This document shows positions 34,244 through 41,257 of a DNA stretch of 64,000 bases, piece after piece (the stretch's first letter is position 1; each line of letters opens with the position of its first letter). The notes under the pieces were generated by a model that saw nothing but the letters and a program-made list of their open reading frames with translations, did no database searches and was not told the origin of the DNA. The DNA is from Paracoccaceae bacterium (lineage in GTDB: Bacteria; Pseudomonadota; Alphaproteobacteria; Rhodobacterales; Rhodobacteraceae): positions 1 to 64,000 of the forward strand of contig JALUYI010000010.1 in the NCBI GenBank assembly GCA_027013095.1, read 5' to 3'. The position numbers were made by a program, and so were the translations under genes.

Positions 34244-35160
34244 GCCTGCTCTTGCGTCTTTTGATCGCACTGATGCTGGACGCGGCAATCGGCGATCCTG
34301 CGCGCCTGTGGCAGCGTCTGCCGCATCCGGCGGCCCTGATGGGTCGCGCCGTTGCAAAGCTCGAGCACGCTCTTAACCACGGCCCCCGGCGACGCGCCAA
34401 GGGGGGGGTGGCCATCCTGTTGCTGGTCCTTCTGGCCGCCACCCTAGGCATCGCGATTTCGGCTCTGCCCGCAGGCGGCCTGCTGTCGATCCTGCTAGGT
34501 GCGATCCTGCTGGCGCAAAACAGCCTTGTGCGGCACGTCCGGCTGGTCGCTCGCGCCCTTGAGCGCAGCCTGACCGAGGGGCGAGACAGCGTCGCCATGA
34601 TCGTCGGGCGCAACACCTCGGAACTGGACGAAGCGGGTGTCGTGCGCGGCGCGGTCGAAAGCGTCGCCGAGAATTTTTCCGATGGGGTGGTGGCCCCGGC
34701 CTGCTGGTTTCTAGTCGCGGGCCTACCGGGGATCATGGTTTACAAGATGGTCAACACCGCCGACAGCATGATCGGCTACAAAACCCCGCGCTATCAGGAA
34801 TTCGGCTGGGCGGCGGCGCGTCTGGATGACCTGCTGAACTGGGGGCCCGCACGTCTGAGCGGCCTTTTGATCTGCCTGTCCCACGGCTCGCTCAGGGCCG
34901 CGCGTGTCATGCTGCGTGACGCGCCCTTGCATCGCTCACCCAACGCCGGCTGGCCCGAGGCGGCAACCGCAGCCCTGACTGGAATCGCGATTTCCGGCCC
35001 CCGGGTCTATGGCGACCGGCGCACCGATCAGCCCTTTGTCCACGCCGAGGGGCGCCACCAACTTGTCCCTGCCGATATCGATAGGGCAATCCGCATCATC
35101 TGGCGCGCCTGGGCACTGATGGTCGCGCTGTTGGTAGGCCTGTGGCTGATCGCCGGATAA
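34240..35160 (+). CDS. cobD: Adenosylcobinamide-phosphate synthase (CbiB)
   Basis: A 306-residue inner-membrane protein that joins aminopropanol (phosphate) to adenosylcobyric acid. It has four to five membrane helices and the family blocks LDAAIGDP, HPAALMGR, IVGRNTSELDEAGV and ESVAENFSDGVVAP, followed by VNTADSMIGY. ATG 34240 overlaps the cobC stop; a GTG two codons earlier is possible. It ends the plus-strand cobalamin unit and converges on the VOC gene. Confidence 0.94.
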   Translation: MSLLLRLLIALMLDAAIGDPARLWQRLPHPAALMGRAVAKLEHALNHGPRRRAKGGVAILLLVLLAATLGIAISALPAGGLLSILLGAILLAQNSLVRHVRLVARALERSLTEGRDSVAMIVGRNTSELDEAGVVRGAVESVAENFSDGVVAPACWFLVAGLPGIMVYKMVNTADSMIGYKTPRYQEFGWAAARLDDLLNWGPARLSGLLICLSHGSLRAARVMLRDAPLHRSPNAGWPEAATAALTGIAISGPRVYGDRRTDQPFVHAEGRHQLVPADIDRAIRIIWRAWALMVALLVGLWLIAG

Positions 35161-35246
35161 GCCCCACAAGGGCGGCTGGGGGATCGAATTATCACGCCAC
35201 TTGTGTCACTTGCCCCGAATATACGGCTCCGGTCGCGGGTCTTGAA

Positions 35247-35792
35247 TTACGACGCCCCCGACAGCTCTTTCTTGTGCAGCCAGTCGGCGTGTCGGGGGGC
35301 CTTCTTGGTCTTTGACCACTCCTCCAGCATATCCCATTTCACCGCATCCATACGCGCCAGCAACGCCGCTTCCTCGGGGTCCGGGCAAGCCAGTTCTATC
35401 CGGTGACCATTGGGATCAAAGAAATAGATCGAGTGGAACAACGAGTGGTCCGTCACGCCCAGAACCTCGACTCCATTTTCCTCAAGATGGGCCTTGAAGG
35501 CCAGCAATTCGTCACGATCCCGCACCTTGAAGGCGATGTGTTGCACCCATTCCGGCGTGTTGGGGTCGCGCCCCATCTCGGGTTTGGTCGGCAGTTCAAA
35601 GAACGCCAGGACATTGTCATTTCCCGCATCCAGAAAGATGTGCATATAGGGGTCCGGCTCATGGGTTGACGGCACGCGGTCCTCGGCGATGGCCAGAACA
35701 AAATCCATGTTCAGCATCTTGCCATACCACTCAACCGTTTCCTTGGCATCCTTGCAGCGATAGGCGACATGGTGGATTTGATCGATCTTCAT
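35247..35792 (-). CDS. VOC family protein, candidate ring-cleavage dioxygenase or glyoxalase-like enzyme
   Basis: A 181-residue vicinal-oxygen-chelate protein with two beta-alpha-beta3 modules. Likely metal ligands are His7 or His8, Glu66 in FFELP, His85 in VQHIAF and Glu133 in HRIELA. That set is used by glyoxalase-type lyases; a His-His-Glu subset is used by extradiol dioxygenases. It is the last gene of the fahA operon, 32 bases after DUF2783. Because no cupin-type homogentisate dioxygenase is here, this protein is a candidate for the ring-opening step, but that is inference. ATG 35792 follows GGAAAG. Confidence 0.85.
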   Translation of the reverse strand: MKIDQIHHVAYRCKDAKETVEWYGKMLNMDFVLAIAEDRVPSTHEPDPYMHIFLDAGNDNVLAFFELPTKPEMGRDPNTPEWVQHIAFKVRDRDELLAFKAHLEENGVEVLGVTDHSLFHSIYFFDPNGHRIELACPDPEEAALLARMDAVKWDMLEEWSKTKKAPRHADWLHKKELSGAS

Positions 35793-35824
35793 GGTCTTTC
35801 CTTTCCCTTCACCCCGGGGGGCAA

Positions 35825-36046
35825 TCATGCTTTGGTGTCCGCAACCTCTTTTGCGCCGGGGTCAAGGGCGGCGCGCATGGCCGCGCTCAGGACCTGACGA
35901 TTGCCGATATGGTTGGCCAAGAGCAGGATCAAACGGGAGTTAATCAGTTCACTCTCGGCCTTAGATCGCCCCTCGTGCAGGGCCAGAAGCTCGGCATAGA
36001 AATCGTCGGGACGGTCGATATTCGGATATGTGTTCAAGGGGCTCAT
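35825..36046 (-). CDS. DUF2783 small protein
   Basis: A 73-residue soluble helical protein of DUF2783, with the pattern PNIDRPDDFYAELLALHEG and later LILLLANHIGN typical of the family. Function is unknown. It sits 12 bases after the flavin monooxygenase gene and 32 bases before the VOC gene. DUF2783 proteins typically accompany such monooxygenases, which suggests a small partner or stabilising subunit (inference). Confidence 0.85.
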   Translation of the reverse strand: MSPLNTYPNIDRPDDFYAELLALHEGRSKAESELINSRLILLLANHIGNRQVLSAAMRAALDPGAKEVADTKA

Positions 36047-36058
36047 CGTTCTCTCTCG

Positions 36059-37663
36059 TCAGACACGCGCAGTGGCGGTTTTCAGGGCGGCAATCACCGC
36101 GTCACGATCAAATTCACGCCAGCGCGCAACCACGTGCTGGTCCGGGCGCAGCAGATAAATCGCCGCCTTTTCATCGCCAAGATACCGGCGGGCAAGGGTC
36201 TGGTTGGCGGCGGCATCGACCTTGAGGGTTTCCACTGTGATCCCCCCATCCTCCAGATCCGAGGGCGCCGGGGCCCCGATTGCCAGCAGTTGAAACCGAT
36301 TGCCCAGACGCTCCAGCAACCAGCCATCGGCCAAGGGAGCGTCCACCGCCGGAGCGCCGGGGCGCAAATTGGGCGGCAGGCCGGCACAATCCGGCCCGTT
36401 CAGGGACGAGCCGTCATAGATACAAGGCAACGACAGGCGCCCCGTGTTCACCAGCGGGCGAGCAAAATCATATGCTTCGGCCAGATCCAGCACCGCATCG
36501 CGGAAATTCCGGCTGGCTTCGGATTTCGGCGTGATAAAATCGGTCGAGCGGGTCGAATTCAACAGGTTTTCGTCGGCACCAAGAACGCGCTCATCACTGT
36601 AGCTGTCCAGCAGCGCGTCCGGGGCCTTGCCATCAAGGACCAGCTTCAGTTTCCAGACCAGATTGTCGGTGTCCTGCAGACCCGAATTCGCACCGCGCGC
36701 ACCAAAGGGCGAAACCTGATGCGCGGCGTCGCCCGCAAACAGCACCCGGCCATAGCGGAACTTCTCCATTCGGCAGCACTGGAAGGTGTAGATCGAGGTC
36801 CACTCCAGCTCGAATTTCGTCTCCTCGCCCAGCATCGCGCGCAGGCGGCGCCGGACGTTTTCGGGTTTCAATTCTTCCTCGCGGTCGATGTTCCAGCCCA
36901 GTTGGAAATCGATCCGCCAGACGTTGTCGGGTTGTTTGTGCAAAAGCGCCGACTGGCCACGATTAAAGGGCGGATCAAACCAGAACCAGCGTTCAGTCGG
37001 AAAGTCGGCCTCCATGATGGTGTCGGCGATCAGGAAATTGTCCTCGAACACCCGGCCCTCGAAATCCAGCCCCAGCATGGTGCGGGTTGCCGATTTGGCG
37101 CCGTCACAGGCAATCAGCCACTCGGCCTCGAGGTTATACGGGCCTTCGGGCGTGTCGATTTCAAGGCTGACATATGTGTCGTGTTGCCCGACCGCCGCCA
37201 GATGGTTGCCTCCGCGCAGATCAACCGGCTTGCCCGCCGCCTGCAGCTCGCGAATGCGCCGGACGAGGAATTCCTCAAAGTAGTATTGCTGAAGGTTGAT
37301 AAAGGCGGGGCGGTGATGCTCTGACTCGGGCAACAGTTCGAACCCGTAGATCTGGCGCGTGTCGCGAAAGACCTTGCCCGTATCCCAGACCACCCCCTTG
37401 TCCACCATCGGTTGCGCACAGCCGAGACGGTCGAGGATTTCAAGCGGGCGCTTGGCGAAACAGATCGCGCGACTGCCAAAACTGACCTTGTCATTATCAT
37501 CCAGAACCACGACGGGAATGTCTTGCTGGGCCAGATCGATCGCCGCCGCAAGGCCCACGGGACCGGCACCCACCACCACCACCGAATGACGCACCGGCGC
37601 CACCGCATCCTGATCGGACGAGCGTGCATATTCATAAATCGGGGTCTCGAATATCTTGTTCAT
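36059..37663 (-). CDS. Class A FAD-dependent aromatic hydroxylase (MhpA-like)
   Basis: A 534-residue NAD(P)H-dependent flavoprotein monooxygenase. The dinucleotide fold starts VVVVGAGPVGLAAAIDLA (about residues 28-45). The DG motif is in ACDGAKSATR and the GD motif with FAD ribityl contacts is VLFAGDAAHQVSPFGARG. The C-terminal thioredoxin-like extension is that of the PheA/MhpA group. It should hydroxylate a phenolic substrate; the substrate is unknown. ATG 37663 is preferred to an extension overlapping the upstream gap. Neighbours are the MBL protein and DUF2783. Confidence 0.9.
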   Translation of the reverse strand: MNKIFETPIYEYARSSDQDAVAPVRHSVVVVGAGPVGLAAAIDLAQQDIPVVVLDDNDKVSFGSRAICFAKRPLEILDRLGCAQPMVDKGVVWDTGKVFRDTRQIYGFELLPESEHHRPAFINLQQYYFEEFLVRRIRELQAAGKPVDLRGGNHLAAVGQHDTYVSLEIDTPEGPYNLEAEWLIACDGAKSATRTMLGLDFEGRVFEDNFLIADTIMEADFPTERWFWFDPPFNRGQSALLHKQPDNVWRIDFQLGWNIDREEELKPENVRRRLRAMLGEETKFELEWTSIYTFQCCRMEKFRYGRVLFAGDAAHQVSPFGARGANSGLQDTDNLVWKLKLVLDGKAPDALLDSYSDERVLGADENLLNSTRSTDFITPKSEASRNFRDAVLDLAEAYDFARPLVNTGRLSLPCIYDGSSLNGPDCAGLPPNLRPGAPAVDAPLADGWLLERLGNRFQLLAIGAPAPSDLEDGGITVETLKVDAAANQTLARRYLGDEKAAIYLLRPDQHVVARWREFDRDAVIAALKTATARV

Positions 37664-37692
37664 GGCCTTGTCCTGTCTGTTGAGCGGTGCCC

Positions 37693-38643
37693 TTATCCTT
37701 GCAGGTCCGCCCACATCTGAAGGTCGCGCTCGGCGGTCCAGATGCGGGGGGTATCGATGCCGCGCGCCTCATCATAGGCACGAGCGACGTTGAACGGCAG
37801 GCAATGCTCGTAAATCGCGTAATCGCCGAATTTTGGGTCACAGGCCGCACGCACCGCATCCCACGCGTCCTTGAGGCTGCCACCGCGCGCCGCAACACGT
37901 GCTGCCGCCTTATAGGTGCTGTCAATGAAATCCTTGGTGTTGTCCAGCGCCGCCTTGACCATCTCGCGCCCCACCAGCGCATCACCGCGACCCGGCGCAA
38001 TGGCAACCGGATCAAACCAGCGCACATTTTCAATGGTATCGCCCCAGTCACCATAATGCCCATCGCCGCAATAGCAGGCCGAGTGGTATTCCACGATGTC
38101 GCCGGTGAACATGACCTCCTGATCCGGCACCCAGATCACTGCGTCTCCGGCGGTGTGGGCGCGCCCCAGATGCATGATGTCAACACGACGCTTGCCAAGG
38201 TAAACCGTCATCGCATCGCTGAAAGTGGTGGTCGGGTAGGTCAGGCCGGGGATACTTTCATGGCCTTCAAACAGGCGCGGAAAGCGTTGGAATTCGCTAT
38301 CCCAATCCTCTTGGCCGCGCTCGATCACCATGGCGCGGGCGGTGTCGGACATGATGATTTCCGGCGCGTTATAGGCGCTGGCGCCCAATACCCGTACCGC
38401 GTGATAATGGGTCAGGACAAGGTGGCTGATCGGTTTGTCGGTGACCTCGCGCACCTTTTCAATCACCTTATTCGCCAGACGCGGGGTGGCCTGCGCCTCG
38501 ACAATCATCACGCTTTCGTCGCCGATAATCACGCCCGAATTGGGGTCGCCCTCGGCGGTAAAGGCCCACAACCCCTCGCCAACCTCGGTAAAGCTGATCT
38601 TCTTTTCGGTCATATCGCCCATGGATGCGAATGCTTTTGCCAT
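37693..38643 (-). CDS. MBL-fold protein with altered metal site
   Basis: A 316-residue metallo-beta-lactamase-fold protein. The usual HxHxDH motif reads THYHAVRVLGA (residues 80-90), so the aspartate and second-site histidine are replaced by Val and Arg. Later ligands seem present: His in LGRAHTAGDA and Asp in FTGDIVE. It could bind one metal or act differently from standard hydrolases. It sits 14 bases after fahA and 29 bases before the flavin monooxygenase gene in the same operon. A thioester or lactone substrate from aromatic breakdown is possible, but there is no direct evidence. Confidence 0.88.
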   Translation of the reverse strand: MAKAFASMGDMTEKKISFTEVGEGLWAFTAEGDPNSGVIIGDESVMIVEAQATPRLANKVIEKVREVTDKPISHLVLTHYHAVRVLGASAYNAPEIIMSDTARAMVIERGQEDWDSEFQRFPRLFEGHESIPGLTYPTTTFSDAMTVYLGKRRVDIMHLGRAHTAGDAVIWVPDQEVMFTGDIVEYHSACYCGDGHYGDWGDTIENVRWFDPVAIAPGRGDALVGREMVKAALDNTKDFIDSTYKAAARVAARGGSLKDAWDAVRAACDPKFGDYAIYEHCLPFNVARAYDEARGIDTPRIWTAERDLQMWADLQG

Positions 38644-38657
38644 TGTGTTCTTCCCTC

Positions 38658-39941
38658 TTATTTTGTCCAGTCCGGCGGGGTGACAGCCGGCAGGATGGTG
38701 CCGGTACAGTCGCCAAAGCCAACGCGATAGCCGTCCCCTTGGGCATGGCCCGACAGGATCGCGGTATCGCCATCCTCAAGAAATGTGCGGATTTCGCCAC
38801 TGTCGAGCGTCAGCGGCTCCTTGCCGCCCCAGCTGAGTTCCAGCAGGCTGCCGCGGGTGTCCTTTGTGGGGCCGGAGATGGTGCCGGACCCCAGCAGATC
38901 GCCGGTGTTCATCTCGCAACCGCTGCTGGCGTGATGCGCCAGTTGTTGGGCGGCGGAATAATACATCTCGTTGTAATTGGTGTGGCTGAGCAGGGTCGCG
39001 CGGGTCCCGCCGGCCGGGCGCAGCCGCACCTCGAGATCGATATCATAGAGCATCGGCGCAGGCTCTTGCAAATAGGGCAGAAGCTCGACCTCGCGCGGTG
39101 GCGTTGGCGTGCGAAATGGCCCCAGCGCGGCCGCCGTAACGATCCATGGGCTAATCGAGGTGGCAAAGGCCTTGGCCTGAAACGGCCCCAGAGGCTGATA
39201 TTCCCAGGCCTGAATATCGCGCGCGGACCAGTCGTTCAGGATCACATAGCCAAAGATCATCGCATCGGCCTCGGCAACCGTCACCGGCTGGCCCATCTTG
39301 TTGCCAGTGCCAACGATCGCGCCCATTTCCAATTCGATATCAAGACGTCTGCTGGGGCCGAAAACTGGCGCCTCTGCCCCCGCCGGCTTTAGCTGGCCCA
39401 GCGGGCGGTGGATGTCGGTGCCGCTGACCACCACCGTTGACGCACGACCGTTATAACCGATCGGAATGTGCAACCAGTTGGGCGGCAGCGCGTTTTCCGG
39501 CCCGCGAAACATCGAGCCGACGTTGAACGCATGATTCCGCCCGGCATAGAAATCGGTGTATTCCGCAACCACGATGGGCAGGTGCATGGTGGCGTCCTTT
39601 TGGGCCACCAGCGCGCGGGCGCAAAGTTCGCTGTTGGCGGCCAGCGCGTCGTCCCCGCCCTCAATCAAAAGATCCGTCAGACGCGCGCGCAAGTCCGCCC
39701 AGGCGCGCGGGCCAAGCTCGATAAACTCGTTCCAGAAGGGGACCTCGAAGACCTCTTCGTAATTGACCTCGATCAGGCGCTGTTCCTCGAGCAGGCTGAG
39801 ATCAAGGATCATGTCTCCGATTGCCACTCCACAGCGCGGCGGGGTCGAGTCCGTCGAGAACACCCCATAGGGCAGATTGTTCAGTGGAAATGGGCAAACA
39901 GCTGTGTTGGCGCTGTCGATCCATGATTTCAAAAGTGGCAT
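38658..39941 (-). CDS. fahA: Fumarylacetoacetase
   Basis: A 427-residue metal-dependent hydrolase that splits fumarylacetoacetate to fumarate and acetoacetate, the last step of tyrosine/homogentisate breakdown. The N-terminal SH3-like domain (NLPYGVFS) is followed by the FAH core: YTDFYAGRNHAFNVGSMFRG, the metal site DIELEMGA, ILNDWSARDIQAWEY and SGCEMNTGDLLGSGTISG. Length is typical of the long FAH class. It heads the minus-strand operon and faces marR across a palindromic operator. With maiA it defines the pathway as gentisate- or homogentisate-like. Confidence 0.94.
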   Translation of the reverse strand: MPLLKSWIDSANTAVCPFPLNNLPYGVFSTDSTPPRCGVAIGDMILDLSLLEEQRLIEVNYEEVFEVPFWNEFIELGPRAWADLRARLTDLLIEGGDDALAANSELCARALVAQKDATMHLPIVVAEYTDFYAGRNHAFNVGSMFRGPENALPPNWLHIPIGYNGRASTVVVSGTDIHRPLGQLKPAGAEAPVFGPSRRLDIELEMGAIVGTGNKMGQPVTVAEADAMIFGYVILNDWSARDIQAWEYQPLGPFQAKAFATSISPWIVTAAALGPFRTPTPPREVELLPYLQEPAPMLYDIDLEVRLRPAGGTRATLLSHTNYNEMYYSAAQQLAHHASSGCEMNTGDLLGSGTISGPTKDTRGSLLELSWGGKEPLTLDSGEIRTFLEDGDTAILSGHAQGDGYRVGFGDCTGTILPAVTPPDWTK

Positions 39942-39955
39942 CCTGATCCTTTGCG

Positions 39956-40026
39956 GTTGCAGTTGCAGCGGCCGAAACGGCGCGCGGCGATCTTTGCGCC
40001 GACCTTATCGTTGCAAATGCAACGAT
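39956..40026. promoter_or_regulatory. MarR-type operator region between fahA and marR
   Basis: ATCGTTGCAAATGCAACGAT (40007-40026) is a 20-bp palindrome with 9-bp perfect arms, the size and form of MarR-family operators. Closer to fahA, the half-site GTTGCA is repeated in tandem at 39956-39961 and 39962-39967. Control of both divergent transcripts by the adjacent MarR protein is the natural reading. Confidence 0.7.
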
Positions 40027-40115
40027 GTCAAGGAAAGAGTCCCCACCGACCTTGAAACAGAACGCAATCCGTGCGCTTATAAGATCGTATCAAACGCAAC
40101 AATCAAGGCAACCCG

Positions 40116-40583
40116 ATGACCGACGCCGTGACCGATACCCAAAGCGATGACGCGGACGATTTCGTGCTCGAGGATTTCCTCCCCTATCAACTGGCGATCC
40201 TGTCCAGCCGGATCAGCGACGGATTTTCGCTCTGTTACCGCAAGAAATTCGGGCTCAGCGTCTCGGAGTGGCGCGTCATCGCCCATTTGATGCGCGCCGA
40301 CAAGGTCAGCATCCGCGAAATCTACAACCGCGTCGCCATGGATAAATCCAAGGTCAGCCGCGCCGCCGCCCGGCTGGAACAGGCCGGCTATATTCAAAAA
40401 CAGGGCTGCGCGCGCGACCGTAGACTGGTTGAATTGTCCCTGACGCCAAAGGGGCGCGCGGTGGCCCGTGAGATCGGCCCCATGGGGCTGAAATACGCCC
40501 GCGATATCCTGCGCAACCTGCCCGAAGAGGCCCGCGCCCCCTTTCTTGGCGCCATCCGAACCCTGCTGGAGGTTTATGAATGA
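40116..40583 (+). CDS. MarR-family transcriptional regulator
   Basis: A 155-residue winged-helix regulator. The DNA-binding part spans SVSEWRVIAHLMRADKVSI, VAMDKSKVSRAAARLEQAG and the wing ARDRRLVELSLTPKG. MarR proteins bind palindromes as dimers and release them when an aromatic ligand binds. A near-ideal palindrome lies 90 bases upstream, between this gene and fahA, so it likely controls both arms of the cluster. Its stop overlaps maiA by ATGA. Confidence 0.93.
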   Translation: MTDAVTDTQSDDADDFVLEDFLPYQLAILSSRISDGFSLCYRKKFGLSVSEWRVIAHLMRADKVSIREIYNRVAMDKSKVSRAAARLEQAGYIQKQGCARDRRLVELSLTPKGRAVAREIGPMGLKYARDILRNLPEEARAPFLGAIRTLLEVYE

Positions 40584-41215
40584 CCCCGGTTCTCTACGAC
40601 TACTGGCGTTCATCGGCGGCCTATCGGCTGCGCATTACGCTGAACCTTCTGGAATTGCCCTACACAAGCATCCCCGTCGATCTGAGAGCAGGCGAGCAGC
40701 GCCAAAAGGCCAACCTGCAACGCAACCCGCAAGGGTTGGTTCCAACCCTCGATATCGACGGGCACAGCCTGACCCAGTCGCTGGCGATCATCGAATATCT
40801 GGACGAAACCCGATCCGGCGGCCTGTTGCCTCCCGAGCCGCTGGGGCGGGCGCGGGTGCGGCGTCTGTCCTATGCAATAGCGATGGAAATTCACCCGGTC
40901 TGTAACCTGTCCGTGGCCCGGTTCGGAACCGAAAACTCGGCTGGAAATCTGTCGATGAGAGACTGGATGCACGCCTTTATTCCGCGTGGTCTGGCGGCGG
41001 TCGAGACTATGCTGGCCGAGGCCGAAACCGGCCTTTATGCCCACGGTGATCGCGTCAGCATGGCCGACATCTGCCTGCTGCCGCAGGTCTATAACGCCAC
41101 CCGATGGGAAATCGACCTTGACCAGATGCCACGGATTTCGCGCCTTGCGGCCCGTCTGGCCGAGATCCCTGCTTTTGCCCGGGCCTATCCCGACGCACAC
41201 GCCCCCGCAAGATAG
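40580..41215 (+). CDS. maiA: Maleylacetoacetate (or maleylpyruvate) isomerase, zeta-class GST
   Basis: A 211-residue zeta-class glutathione transferase that isomerises maleylacetoacetate to fumarylacetoacetate using glutathione. The N-terminal YDYWRSSAAYRLRI contains the family's SSxxxR glutathione-contact motif, followed by NPQGLVPTLDIDG and TQSLAIIEYLDE. Zeta enzymes can also act on maleylpyruvate, so the exact substrate depends on the ring-cleavage product. It is translationally coupled to marR, and its product feeds FahA across the divergent promoter. Confidence 0.92.
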   Translation: MTPVLYDYWRSSAAYRLRITLNLLELPYTSIPVDLRAGEQRQKANLQRNPQGLVPTLDIDGHSLTQSLAIIEYLDETRSGGLLPPEPLGRARVRRLSYAIAMEIHPVCNLSVARFGTENSAGNLSMRDWMHAFIPRGLAAVETMLAEAETGLYAHGDRVSMADICLLPQVYNATRWEIDLDQMPRISRLAARLAEIPAFARAYPDAHAPAR

Positions 41216-41218
41216 CCG

Positions 41219-41244
41219 CCCCCGCTCAATCGAGCGTCTGGGGG
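41219..41244. terminator. Bidirectional hairpin between maiA and pbpC
   Basis: CCCCCGCTC-AATC-GAGC followed by a 4-base bulge and GGGGG forms a strong stem between two convergent genes. There is only a TT after it on the plus strand and no T-run on the minus strand, so termination strength is uncertain. Confidence 0.45.
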
Positions 41245-41257
41245 TTCGGATCTGGGC

